A DNA stretch of 37,255 nt from Rhodospirillaceae bacterium (GCA_018698795.1 JABIPG010000279.1:1-37255); one strand, 5' to 3'. Shown: positions 16,327 to 25,198, counted from the stretch's first letter. Program-made: numbers and translations. Notes: generated by a model not told the origin, from the sequence alone.

Positions 16327-16983
16327 ATGCCATCGCCAGCTATTTCCTCTGATCTGACGACCAGATTGGACGTTCTTCGTCAGCAGCACGGTGACTCCGT
16401 GCGCGTCGACGACATCGCATCCGTGGTCGAAAGCATGATGGCCACGATGAAGGGCGATTTAACTGCGGCAGACCTTGAGCTGTATTCGGAACTCGAAGCA
16501 CTGGCTCAGTATATCCATGCCGCCAAGGCCGATATTGCGGCTTTGCGTCCTGATGAGGTCACGGAAAAGGTTTTACCCAAGGCCAGTGACGAGCTGGACG
16601 CTATTGTTGCTGCTACAGAAACGGCAACCAACACCATCATGGACGCCACCGAGAAGCTCGAAGGACTGATGGATAAAGTTGATGATGATCAGTCGCATAT
16701 CATCATGAACGCGACTACCGAGATTTATGAAGCCTGTGGGTTTCAAGATATCACCGGTCAACGCATCACCAAGGTCGTCAAGGCACTGAAAGACGTTGAA
16801 GAAAAAATCGATGCCTTAGTCGAGGCATTCGGCAGCGAGATCGAGAAATACAAGAAAGATCAACCTCAGGCCGAAGTCGAGCATGATGACCCGACGGATG
16901 AAGATCTTCTGAACGGACCGCAACTTCAGGAAAAGGCTCAATCACAGGAAGAGATCGACGCGCTGCTAGCAAGCTTCGATTAA
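16327..16983 (+). CDS. cheZ: CheY-P phosphatase CheZ
   Basis: CheZ removes phosphate from CheY-P. The 218-residue helical protein contains IIMNATTEIYEACGFQDITG-QRI, where D141 and Q145 correspond to the catalytic Asp/Gln pair of enteric CheZ (D143, Q147). It ends in an acidic linker and the amphipathic CheY-docking tail EIDALLASFD. GGGGAG lies eight bases before the ATG. Many alphaproteobacteria use other phosphate sinks, so a recognisable CheZ next to cheY helps identify the output CheY. Confidence 0.93.
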   Translation: MPSPAISSDLTTRLDVLRQQHGDSVRVDDIASVVESMMATMKGDLTAADLELYSELEALAQYIHAAKADIAALRPDEVTEKVLPKASDELDAIVAATETATNTIMDATEKLEGLMDKVDDDQSHIIMNATTEIYEACGFQDITGQRITKVVKALKDVEEKIDALVEAFGSEIEKYKKDQPQAEVEHDDPTDEDLLNGPQLQEKAQSQEEIDALLASFD

Positions 16984-16989
16984 GTCTGA

Positions 16990-17706
16990 ATGAACGAACG
17001 AGATTATGTGACGTCGGCGCCAAGCCCCGGTGCGTCAACCACGGGGGGAGGCAACACGATTGCCATGTTCCTATCGTTATTCCTGTTGGTGCTGGCATTC
17101 TTCATTATTCTCGTCAGCATATCGACCATTGCCGATGTCAAATCACAGGCCGTCCGCAACAGCCTGAGTTCCACGTTTCGCACCGTCCTGTCGCCGAGTA
17201 CCGACCCCACGGAATTTACCTCCATGGATGGAGATATCCTCGCCGGACAACAGTTTCAAGAAACCGTGACGGGGCTTTTTTCGACGTCCCTTCAAGTTGC
17301 GAAAGTAGAGATCGTTCGGCCAGGCAAACTGATGCGGATAAAGCTTCCCGTGAGTGCCATGTTCGCAGATGGTGCTACGGAGGTTCGTCCTGTCGCGGTA
17401 CCCGTTCTCGATCGCGTTGTCGCGGTGTTGTCCTCTCGTCCACCGGGACTGCGGTTCGATATGGAATTTGTTATTGGTACGGCGTTCACGGAAGGTACGT
17501 CGTTGCCCGTCAATCAGACTCTCGAAACTGGACGGGCCGGTAATTTAGCGCGCGAAATGGCGCGTCGGGGTGTGCCTCCAGACAGCGTAGCCATTGGTAT
17601 CCGTCCCGGTCGCACCGACCAGATCATCATTTGGTTTTTTGTCCGTGACGAAGCGGAGACCTTGTTGCGCTTGCAGCCGAAAAAGGTGCCAGATGGTCCG
17701 TCCTAG
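16990..17706 (+). CDS. MotB-like membrane protein without the proton-binding Asp
   Basis: The 238-residue protein has a short Gly/Ser/Thr-rich N-terminus, one transmembrane helix (about 23-46, NTIAMFLSLFLLVLAFFIIL) and a periplasmic OmpA-like region (residues about 100-230). The layout is that of MotB, but the helix has no Asp where MotB carries its essential proton acceptor, and the peptidoglycan-binding signature GHTD is replaced (VIGTAFTEG). It lies six bases after cheZ and its end overlaps the next gene, an intact MotB, by 14 bases. It may be a structural partner of the stator; it should not conduct ions by itself. Confidence 0.75.
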   Translation: MNERDYVTSAPSPGASTTGGGNTIAMFLSLFLLVLAFFIILVSISTIADVKSQAVRNSLSSTFRTVLSPSTDPTEFTSMDGDILAGQQFQETVTGLFSTSLQVAKVEIVRPGKLMRIKLPVSAMFADGATEVRPVAVPVLDRVVAVLSSRPPGLRFDMEFVIGTAFTEGTSLPVNQTLETGRAGNLAREMARRGVPPDSVAIGIRPGRTDQIIIWFFVRDEAETLLRLQPKKVPDGPS

Positions 17707-18475
17707 ACATACGGCGACAGATATCGAGAAGATGCGCCGTTCGCAAATATTGCAAGACGAATGGCCAGTCGCCATCGCCCCCGAAGAGGCGGCTGCCGAA
17801 CGCGCTTGGTTGATGACCTTTACCGACCTCGTGTCGTTGATGTTGACGTTTTTTGTGCTGCTGTTTTCCATGTCCAACGTCAAGGTAGGAGACTGGCAGA
17901 ACATTATCGATTCTCTATCACGAACGCTCCGCCCGACGCTGGAAAAGGTAGTGAAAGCGCAGACAGCGACATTTAACATTGGTACTATCTATCGCCGTCA
18001 GGCAATTGACTTGAACTACCTGACTTCGGTCATTGAAGAAGGTATCAAAGACATTGAGCTGCTCACCGATACACAAGTCATGTTGCTTGAGGATAGATTG
18101 GTGATCGCGCTTCCTGGTGATTTGCTGTTTCAACCGGGCCGCGCTCAAATGACCGAGCGTGCGCGCGAAGCAATGTTTGTGTTCGGCGGCTTGCTAGGCA
18201 ACATCGGTAACGAGATCGGCGTCAATGGCCATACAGACCCCACGCCATCGCCGCAGGGCAGCGAGTACACCTCGAATTGGGAACTCTCAACGGGACGAGC
18301 TGCAGCCGTCGCCAATGCTTTGCGTCGCGCAGGCTATAAAGATGATATTATTGCTTTCGGTTATGCTGAAAGCCGTTTTAGCCAACTGCCTGAAGCGCCC
18401 AAAGCTGAACGACGCGCGCTGGGGCGTCGCGTTGATATTGTTGTAATGCCCACGGCCGTAGGGGTTTCTCGATGA
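17693..18475 (+). CDS. motB: Flagellar stator protein MotB
   Basis: MotB is the peptidoglycan-anchored half of the stator. The 260-residue protein has a single transmembrane helix (about 40-61) containing the proton-binding residue Asp45 in TFTDLVSLMLTFFVLLFSMS. The OmpA-like domain is complete with NGHTDPTP, NWELSTGRAAAVANAL and the closing GRRVDIVV. ATG 17693 has AAAAGG about six bases upstream and lies 14 bases inside the previous gene; a longer frame from 17594 would only read that gene in another phase. No motA is in the window, so its partner is encoded elsewhere. Its stop overlaps the next start (ATGA). Confidence 0.9.
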   Translation: MVRPRHTATDIEKMRRSQILQDEWPVAIAPEEAAAERAWLMTFTDLVSLMLTFFVLLFSMSNVKVGDWQNIIDSLSRTLRPTLEKVVKAQTATFNIGTIYRRQAIDLNYLTSVIEEGIKDIELLTDTQVMLLEDRLVIALPGDLLFQPGRAQMTERAREAMFVFGGLLGNIGNEIGVNGHTDPTPSPQGSEYTSNWELSTGRAAAVANALRRAGYKDDIIAFGYAESRFSQLPEAPKAERRALGRRVDIVVMPTAVGVSR

Positions 18476-21400
18476 TTTTGGCACGTCGCATACTCCTTGC
18501 CGTTTGGTTCGGTATTGCGGTCATGGCTATCACCGGTCATGCATTGGCTGAGGCGGTAGGCGTGCGTGCTGCGCGGACAAATGATTACGGTCGTATCGTG
18601 TTTGTCTGGAAGACACCGGTCACCCATGAACTGGAATTGAGCAAGCGTCAGCTGACGTTGCGGTTCGGCCGTTCGATCGAGGCGTCTTACCAGCGAGTTC
18701 TCGGAGCATTGCGCAAATATGTCACCGAAGCCCGGCCAGGGAGTGATGGGCGAAGCGTGACGTTCCGATTGGCTGGAGAATTCGACGCTTACAGTTTCGA
18801 TTCGGGAAGAACCGTAATTGTCGAGATTGCAACTCCGCCGCCAGCAAAGGTGGCGCTCAAACGCCAGGTCGCGGAAAGTGCGGTTGCCGTGGTGAAACGG
18901 AAGATCGCGGCGCAAGAGGCAGCGAGCGGAGGATTGCCGAAGATTCGCGTGCGCAGCGGCGAGCATGCGGATTACTCGCGCATCGTGTTTGATTGGCGAA
19001 ATAACGTCGATTACGCCGTTTCCAACAAAGATGGTGTTGTTTCCATTACCTTCCAGCGCGCCGCCGATTTACAGCTTGCACGGCTCAACCAAAACCCTCC
19101 TCCGTTTATGGGGGGGATTCGTGCCCGCGCTGGCGATGGCACCACCCAGGTGACGATGGCGGTCCCCAAAACGTCGCTGATCAAACATTTTCTGTCTGGC
19201 GCAAAAGTCGTTGTCGATATCCGGCGACCGACGGGTGACGACGAAATCGCTGCGTTGCCGCCCGTAACTCCCCAGGCCCCAAGTCAAGCCGTGCAGCCGG
19301 CCCCTGAAACAGCGGAAAGTCCGGCGCCAAAGACCGAACAAAATGAAAAAATTGCGGCTTCATCAGTTTCGGCCCCAGTTCCGGCCCCAGTTCCGGCCCC
19401 AAGCTCAATCTCGGGGCCAACTAATGCGCCGGAAAAACCGAAAGCGGCACCTGCGCCGTTGACTGCCGACGCTGCGCGCGACAACCAACAAGCCGCGGCG
19501 ACGACGCAGGCATCGGCGACACAATCGGCAGCCCAGCAAGCCGCAACGACTGTGGAACGTGGGCAACCAGTATCTTTAAAACCGGCGTCTCTGAAGCCTG
19601 GACAACGCCAACAACCCAAACCGCAAGCGCAAGGCGAAGGCGAGGCCGCTCAGACAGACCCGGCACCACCGCCCCCACCGGTCAATCTGGCGACCGGCGT
19701 GAAGTTGCGGTTTGATTGGGATGAGCCTGTGGCCGCTGCGGTGTTCCGACGTGTTGGTTTTGTGTGGGTCATTTTTGACAAGGCAAGCCGTGTCGATGTC
19801 GATGCGCTGTTGCGCGCCGGCGGCAATATCATCCGTGCCATTGATCAGGCGCAAACGCCGCAAGGGACGGTGTTGCGTATCGCGACGCTCAGCAGCGTCA
19901 ATCCATCTATGAGCCGTGATGGGCTCAGTTGGATTTTGGAATTTCGAAAGCAAGACCTCCGACCCGCGACGCCAATTGACGTCAAGGCACAACCCGATTC
20001 GCCAGTCGGCGCCCGGGTGTTCCTGCCGGTGCCCGAGCCAGGTAAACCGATAGCCATCACCGACCCGATGGTCGGTGATAACTTGGTCGTAGTGCCTGTC
20101 ATTCCGCTCGGTCATGGCGTGGCGGAAGCCTATGAATATCCGCAGTTGGCGCTGCTGCCGACGGCACAGGGTGTCGTTGTTCGGGCGAAGATTGATGATT
20201 TGCGGGTACGACCGCTACGTCAAGGTATTGAACTGACTTCGGCCAGCCAATTGGCTTTGACGCCGGTTTCCGATGATGTTGCCGCAGGGGCACGGCTGGC
20301 GGCTCTCAGACCTTTAGAAAAATTGCTGGAGTTGGACAAGTGGGAGGTCAAAGACCTCGCAAAGTTTTATAAGCGCAAGCAAGCCTTGCAGGCAGACTTG
20401 GCGGCAAGCCGTGGTGCCCAGCTCGAAGTAAAACGCATGAACATGGTCCGCTTTTACTTTGCCAATGGGTTCAATGCCGAGGCGCTCGGCATTCTCTCGC
20501 GCTTACAAGCAACCCGAGCGGAAATTGCGGACGAAGGTGAGTTTCGCTTGATCAGGGGCGGCGTCAATTACTTCCTCAATCGCTTGTCCGATGCCGCGAC
20601 CGACCTGTCGCATGCCAGTCTCGACAACAACGACGAGGCCAACTTCTGGCGTGCTGCAGTCATCGCGGCGTCGGGCGATATGTTAGCGGCGGCAGCTGAA
20701 CTTAGGCGTACGGGGGGAATTACACGAGGTTATCCCAAGGCCTTAAAGATACCGATGGGAACGCTGGTGGCGGAAGCGGCGGTAGAGATCGGCGATATCA
20801 AGACAGCCAAGGCCTTTTTAGAAGCCTTGAGTGCGGCGGAACCGAGTAAAGTCCAGAAGGCTCATGTCGATTTCGTTGAAGGCAAGGTGATGAATTCCGG
20901 CGGCGACGTGGACGGCGCCATCGGCAAATGGGAAGAGGCGTTGGATTCCAAAAATCGTCCGGTTCGTGCACAAGCGACCGTCGCGCGCCTGGACCTGATG
21001 CTCAAGCTTGAGCGTATGACGGTCAAAGAAGCCATTGCCGAGCTTGAGCAACTACGCTTCGCATGGCGCGGTGATGAGTTCGAGTTCGCGCTTCTTCGAC
21101 GGTTGGGCGGTTTGTATCTGGATGGCGGAAGCTACCGCGACGGGCTTCAGGCACTTCGTCAGGCCGCGACTTACTATCGAGAAAACGAAGAGGCGCCGCA
21201 GGTCACCGAACAAATGGCGGACATTTTTTCGAGGCTTTATCTCCGCGACGGCGCAGATAACATGCCTGAGGTCACCGCAATCGCCGTTTACGAAGAGTTC
21301 AAGGAACTCACTCCGGCTGGTGCCAAGGGTGATGAGATGATTCGCAAGCTAGCGGATCGTCTCGCCGACGTCGACTTGCTCGAGCAAGCGGCGGAAATTC

Positions 21401-22095
21401 TGGAGGGACAAATCCGCTTTCGTTTGAGCGGTCCATTGAAAGCCGAAGTTGGTGCGCGGTTGGCGGTGATTTACCTTCTGGCACGGCAGTATGAACGCGG
21501 CCTCGCTGCATTGGACGCGACCAACGAACAAGGATTAACGCCGGAGCTGGCAACACAGCGTTTGCATCTGCGCGCCCGGGCGCTCATGGGGATGGTGCGC
21601 CAAGACGAGGCCTTGGAATTGCTCAAGCGCGACAAAGAAGCCGGCGCCGACATGCTGCGGGCTGAAATATTCTGGAAAGGTGGCGATTGGGCCAATGCAT
21701 CCAAGTCCTTGCGCCGAGTGGCCAAGGCCAAGGGCGCGGAAAAGGATAAACCGCTGAGTGATGGACAGGCGGCGCATGTTCTCAACTATGCGATATCGCT
21801 GACACTCTCGGGGAACGAACGTGGTCTTGGCCGAATGCGGCGCGATTTCGGTCGCGCTATGGAAGCGACGTCTCTGAAAGACGCGTTTCGTTTGGTTACC
21901 GCGCCGACGGCGCTCGGTATGATCGACCCGAGCACTGTTACGGCGCGGGTAAAATTAGCCGAAAACTTTAAAACGTTTTTGGGTGAGTATAAAAAGAAAC
22001 TCAAGGACGAAGGATTGAGTTCTTTGACCGAACAAACCGCCGATGCCGGAAATGCTGGCGACGGAGATGCGCCAGCGCCCCAGCAGGGCGGTTAG
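18472..22095 (+). CDS. Giant secreted TPR protein of the motor operon, function unknown
   Basis: This 1207-residue protein begins with a signal peptide (about 1-27). Three related beta-rich blocks follow: residues about 29-121 (NDYGRIVFVW ... RTVIVEI), about 155-253 (ADYSRIVFDW ... AKVVVDI) and about 407-495 (GVKLRFDWDE ... LSWILEF). They resemble AMIN-type periplasmic domains. A Pro/Ala/Gln-rich linker (about 254-405) separates blocks two and three. From about residue 620 onward the chain is helical and TPR-like (EFRLIRGGVNYFLNRLSDAA, LDGGSYRDGLQALRQAATYY), and it ends in an acidic disordered tail. The start overlaps the motB stop. The location suggests a periplasmic stator scaffold, perhaps a counterpart of MotC. 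That is inference. Confidence 0.75.
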   Translation: MILARRILLAVWFGIAVMAITGHALAEAVGVRAARTNDYGRIVFVWKTPVTHELELSKRQLTLRFGRSIEASYQRVLGALRKYVTEARPGSDGRSVTFRLAGEFDAYSFDSGRTVIVEIATPPPAKVALKRQVAESAVAVVKRKIAAQEAASGGLPKIRVRSGEHADYSRIVFDWRNNVDYAVSNKDGVVSITFQRAADLQLARLNQNPPPFMGGIRARAGDGTTQVTMAVPKTSLIKHFLSGAKVVVDIRRPTGDDEIAALPPVTPQAPSQAVQPAPETAESPAPKTEQNEKIAASSVSAPVPAPVPAPSSISGPTNAPEKPKAAPAPLTADAARDNQQAAATTQASATQSAAQQAATTVERGQPVSLKPASLKPGQRQQPKPQAQGEGEAAQTDPAPPPPPVNLATGVKLRFDWDEPVAAAVFRRVGFVWVIFDKASRVDVDALLRAGGNIIRAIDQAQTPQGTVLRIATLSSVNPSMSRDGLSWILEFRKQDLRPATPIDVKAQPDSPVGARVFLPVPEPGKPIAITDPMVGDNLVVVPVIPLGHGVAEAYEYPQLALLPTAQGVVVRAKIDDLRVRPLRQGIELTSASQLALTPVSDDVAAGARLAALRPLEKLLELDKWEVKDLAKFYKRKQALQADLAASRGAQLEVKRMNMVRFYFANGFNAEALGILSRLQATRAEIADEGEFRLIRGGVNYFLNRLSDAATDLSHASLDNNDEANFWRAAVIAASGDMLAAAAELRRTGGITRGYPKALKIPMGTLVAEAAVEIGDIKTAKAFLEALSAAEPSKVQKAHVDFVEGKVMNSGGDVDGAIGKWEEALDSKNRPVRAQATVARLDLMLKLERMTVKEAIAELEQLRFAWRGDEFEFALLRRLGGLYLDGGSYRDGLQALRQAATYYRENEEAPQVTEQMADIFSRLYLRDGADNMPEVTAIAVYEEFKELTPAGAKGDEMIRKLADRLADVDLLEQAAEILEGQIRFRLSGPLKAEVGARLAVIYLLARQYERGLAALDATNEQGLTPELATQRLHLRARALMGMVRQDEALELLKRDKEAGADMLRAEIFWKGGDWANASKSLRRVAKAKGAEKDKPLSDGQAAHVLNYAISLTLSGNERGLGRMRRDFGRAMEATSLKDAFRLVTAPTALGMIDPSTVTARVKLAENFKTFLGEYKKKLKDEGLSSLTEQTADAGNAGDGDAPAPQQGG
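19371..19400 (+). repeat. 12-base in-frame tandem repeat in the TPR-protein linker
   Basis: GGCCCCAGTTCC occurs twice in direct succession with a partial third unit and encodes Pro-Val-Pro-Ala units. It lies in the disordered linker between the second and third beta-rich blocks. Confidence 0.75.
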
Positions 22096-22127
22096 CAGAC
22101 ATTGAGCACGAATTAGTCGGAGAGATC

Positions 22128-22541
22128 ATGGAAGAGAAAAATCCGAAATTTGCAGATCTGGAAGTTTTGGTTTGCGACGACGACGACATGATCTTGAAGA
22201 TCATGACTCACATTCTGAATGATATGGGATTTGGATTTGTGAAGGGGACCCGCAATCCTGAGACCGCGCTCATGCTGATCCGCGAGCCTGTCGACAAGCC
22301 ATTCGATTTGCTTGTTTGTGATTGGAAAATGCCGGAAATGAGCGGCATAGAGGTTCTGCAGAAGTTGCGCGAGGGCGGATATACGATCCCGTTCATTATG
22401 TTGACCAGCAACGTTACCAAGGAGGCAGTCGAGGAAGCGCGCTCGGGTGGTGTTGCCGCCTATATCGCTAAGCCGTTTTCCGCCGATCAAGTGCAGCGGA
22501 AGGTTGGCACTGTAGCATTGCGTTTGCTGAAAGAGAGTTAA
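22128..22541 (+). CDS. Second single-domain response regulator (CheY-like)
   Basis: This stand-alone receiver of 137 residues has an acidic pocket with a run of four Asp (LVCDDDDMILKIM), phosphoacceptor D65 (LVCDWKMPEMSGIEV), switch Thr (IMLTSNV) and Lys (YIAKPF). No output domain is present. GGAGA lies four bases before the ATG, and the gene is 32 bases after the TPR gene, so it ends the same operon. It is diverged from the cheY at 15.9 kb. It could be a second motor-binding CheY, a phosphate sink, or a partner of another kinase. Its stop is six bases from the stop of the convergent MFS gene. Confidence 0.85.
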   Translation: MEEKNPKFADLEVLVCDDDDMILKIMTHILNDMGFGFVKGTRNPETALMLIREPVDKPFDLLVCDWKMPEMSGIEVLQKLREGGYTIPFIMLTSNVTKEAVEEARSGGVAAYIAKPFSADQVQRKVGTVALRLLKES

Positions 22542-22547
22542 AGGTCT

Positions 22548-23750
22548 CTATTCCGCAGCGCTAAGATGTTCGCGTTTTACCGGCATTGCCAAGCCGGCCA
22601 GTCCAACGATGATGGCAAGGCCGGCCATGCCCATGAATACCCAGTAAAACCCGCCCGTTGTATCATGTAGGATGCCGACCAGCGGAACCGCCGCTGATGC
22701 GACGCCAAGCGACGCCAAAAACTTGAACGCGTAGATGCGCGCACGCCATTCGGCCGCCGCATATCGCGCCACCACCATATCGTTGATCGGGTTGAGCCCG
22801 AAAACCAAAAACATCACCAGCATGGCGGCGCCGATCATACCAAATCCACTAGCCACCGTTGCTGCCAGAAGGGCGGGCGACAACAATGCCGCCACGACCA
22901 GATAAATCGTCTTCATGTGATATCGGTCCAGGAGGTAGCCCACCGTCACTTGCGCAATCGAAGCGCTCATGAATACGACGAAAACCCATCCGCCAAGTGC
23001 GGTCGCATTGGGTGCCAGATCACCCAAGCGTTCGGCCAACACTTTCGGCATGGAGACCGTCGTTGAAATGAAAATGATGCCGGTACAGATCGTGGCTACA
23101 AACATGCAGCCCAAAATCATCCGAACATCGCGCGCGCTGACGCGGACATGGCTGCTTGCCGAGCGTTTCTCACCGCCCTGAGCGGGCTCACTACGGACAA
23201 AGAAAACATAGGCAACGCCCGTTAGCATACAGAGTGCGCCGGGGACGATAAACGCTGCCCGCCAGCCTTGCAGATCGATCAAAACGCCAGCCACGATGGC
23301 TGCCGATGAAACGCCTAGGTTGCCAAATACGCCATTGATACCGAGCGCCCGGCCAGCCCGCTTGCCGCCCCATTCGGCGACCATGGCAATGCCGACGGGA
23401 TGGTAGATGGATGCAAAAACGCCGATGCTGCACAACCCAAGCGCCAGGCCCACGGGACCTTGGGCAAACCCCGTGGCAATCGCTGAGGCCCCGATACCAA
23501 GCAAAAAGACAGCCATCATCCCGGGTTTTGACCATTTGTCCCCCAGCCAACCCGCTGGCAGGGAGCCAAGTCCGAAGGCAACAAAACTCCATACCGAGAG
23601 GGTGAGCAATGTGCCGTAGCTACCAGAGAACATGGGGTCGCTTTCCAACGACAGTACGACCGTCGTGTAGATCAGCATGAACATGTGGTCGAAGCTGTGG
23701 GCGACGTTGAGAAACGCAAACTGTGTGTTTCGGCGGGTGATTATGCTCAT
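22548..23750 (-). CDS. MFS transporter, substrate unknown
   Basis: This 400-residue integral membrane protein has about twelve hydrophobic segments and the MFS loop 2-3 motif GSLPAGWLGDKWSKPGMM. The fifth-helix region SIYHPVGIAMVAEWGGKRAG resembles the fosmidomycin-resistance (FsR) type branch; substrate cannot be read from sequence. ATG 23750 has AGG close upstream and lies only four bases after the fliP stop, so it looks co-transcribed with fliO and fliP. An in-frame TTG at 23768 would overlap fliP. I know of no flagellar role. Confidence 0.85.
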   Translation of the reverse strand: MSIITRRNTQFAFLNVAHSFDHMFMLIYTTVVLSLESDPMFSGSYGTLLTLSVWSFVAFGLGSLPAGWLGDKWSKPGMMAVFLLGIGASAIATGFAQGPVGLALGLCSIGVFASIYHPVGIAMVAEWGGKRAGRALGINGVFGNLGVSSAAIVAGVLIDLQGWRAAFIVPGALCMLTGVAYVFFVRSEPAQGGEKRSASSHVRVSARDVRMILGCMFVATICTGIIFISTTVSMPKVLAERLGDLAPNATALGGWVFVVFMSASIAQVTVGYLLDRYHMKTIYLVVAALLSPALLAATVASGFGMIGAAMLVMFLVFGLNPINDMVVARYAAAEWRARIYAFKFLASLGVASAAVPLVGILHDTTGGFYWVFMGMAGLAIIVGLAGLAMPVKREHLSAAE

Positions 23751-23754
23751 CGAC

Positions 23755-24537
23755 CTATCCGCCACCAAAACTGCGGACCAACGACCCGACGATCATGAAC
23801 CAGCCATCCACCAGCACGAAGAAGATGATCTTGAACGGCAACGCGATGATAATCGGCGGCAGCATCATCATACCCATCGCCATCAGCACTGAAGCGACGA
23901 CCATATCGATAATCAGGAAGGGCAGGAAAATAAGAAAACCGATTTCGAACGCGCGCCGGAGTTCCGAGATCATGAACGCCGGGATGAGAAGCCGCATGGG
24001 TATAGTGGCTGCTCGAACGGTATCGGGGTCAGTGCCGCTGATATCGACGAACAGGTTGAGGTCTTGTTCGCGAACATGCTTCAGCATGAATTCCCGGAAC
24101 GGCACGGATGCGCGCTCAAAAGCCTCGATTTCGGTAATTTCATCCTCGATCATTGGTTTGATCGCCGTGTCGTAGGCTTTCTCGAAAGTTGGCATCATGA
24201 CAAAAAAAGTCAGGAACATAGCCAGCGAAATCAGCACCTGATTGGGCGGTGTTTGCTGCGTGCCCATGGCGGTCCGCAGGAATGACAGCACAATCATAAT
24301 CCGCACGAAAGACGTCATCATGATCAGGATCGACGGCGCCAATGACAGCACCGTGATCAGGCCGACGATCTGCACGATCCGCCCGGTAGCTTCCGTGCCT
24401 TGGCCGAAATCCAGATTAAGTTGCTGCGCTGCGGCTGGTTCTGCAAGCCACACGATTGTTGCTATTGCGCCAAAAGTCGTCACGGCGCCAACAAGCAGAC
24501 CGCCAAGTGACCGCGACAATTGTTTCCAACGGCTCAT
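23755..24537 (-). CDS. fliP: Flagellar export-gate protein FliP
   Basis: FliP forms, with FliQ and FliR, the core of the type III export gate in the inner membrane. The 260-residue protein has a cleavable signal peptide ending near AAAQQLNLDFG, then the family signatures MMTSFVRIMIVLSFLRTAMG and LIPAFMISELRRAFEIGFLI, and the methionine-rich gasket MAMGMMMLPP. The start overlaps the fliO stop (ATGA). Confidence 0.98.
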   Translation of the reverse strand: MSRWKQLSRSLGGLLVGAVTTFGAIATIVWLAEPAAAQQLNLDFGQGTEATGRIVQIVGLITVLSLAPSILIMMTSFVRIMIVLSFLRTAMGTQQTPPNQVLISLAMFLTFFVMMPTFEKAYDTAIKPMIEDEITEIEAFERASVPFREFMLKHVREQDLNLFVDISGTDPDTVRAATIPMRLLIPAFMISELRRAFEIGFLIFLPFLIIDMVVASVLMAMGMMMLPPIIIALPFKIIFFVLVDGWFMIVGSLVRSFGGG

Positions 24538-24863
24538 GTTTCGGCCCCATCGGACTCAGCGCCGGTCTTTATTATCTCATCGGCAAAATTCGCGCGCGGT
24601 GCTATATCACGTTCAACCACCAACTCAGACGTTGGGCTAATAAGCAGCAGGTGTTCCACGTCATCGCGACGAACCAACACCAACCGGCGACGGCCGTCCA
24701 CCTGTGTTACCTCGACGACGGAAAGGCGGCGGTTTCCTCCTGGTTTGAGAGATTTTGCCGGGAACCCGAATCCGGCGCGCCGTGCAAGTGCAGCCAATAG
24801 TCCGATCATTGCGAGCACGAACACCAGAGCAAGGGCAAAACGTAGGTAGTCCAGGCCATCCAT
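24534..24863 (-). CDS. fliO: Flagellar export-gate assembly protein FliO
   Basis: FliO helps FliP oligomerise during gate assembly. The 109-residue protein has one N-terminal transmembrane helix (about 6-28) followed by a basic cytoplasmic domain with RRLSVVEVTQVDGRRRLVLV and RRDDVEHLLLISPTSELVVE, the conserved FliO pattern. It overlaps the neighbouring genes on both sides by one to four bases. Confidence 0.92.
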   Translation of the reverse strand: MDGLDYLRFALALVFVLAMIGLLAALARRAGFGFPAKSLKPGGNRRLSVVEVTQVDGRRRLVLVRRDDVEHLLLISPTSELVVERDIAPRANFADEIIKTGAESDGAET

Positions 24864-25198
24864 CAGCCGTTCTCCCCGCCGTCATTCGTGCGATAGGCGT
24901 TTTGAGCTGCGCTGTTCAAGCCTTCACCGGCGACCAAACGTTGATGCTGGCGCGACAGGACATCTGAGAGTTGGTCAAGATCGGCAAGCACGGTATGGAT
25001 TGCCTGTTCGATACCTTCGGGGCGATCTTGTGACGCAGCCGCGGCAATATCTTCGCAGACGGCTTGAACGACGGTCTCCAAGCCTGACAGATCGACAGCT
25101 CCGCCATCATCCAATGCTGCACGGGCTTCTGAGATCGCAAGTGTGATCGCTTCCAGGCGTACGAGGATCGGCACCTCACTGATCGATGACGGGCTCAT
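24863..25198 (-). CDS. Small helical protein of the fliOP operon, function unknown
   Basis: I do not recognise this 111-residue protein. It is acidic and almost entirely helical by composition, with heptad-like stretches (ILVRLEAITLAISEARAALD, LADLDQLSDVLSRQHQRLVA) and an Asn/Gly-rich tail. There is no signal peptide or membrane segment. The size, helix content and place between the FlhB-like gene and fliO would suit a type III export chaperone of the FlgN kind, but no motif proves it. ATG 25198 overlaps the upstream stop as ATGA and its own stop touches the fliO start, so it is translated as part of the operon. Confidence 0.7.
   Translation of the reverse strand: MSPSSISEVPILVRLEAITLAISEARAALDDGGAVDLSGLETVVQAVCEDIAAAASQDRPEGIEQAIHTVLADLDQLSDVLSRQHQRLVAGEGLNSAAQNAYRTNDGGENG

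Noticed and set aside
22532..22549. AGAGA/TCTCT hairpin between the convergent response regulator and MFS genes
   Set aside because: Five weak base pairs overlapping both stop codons; too unstable to call as a bidirectional terminator.
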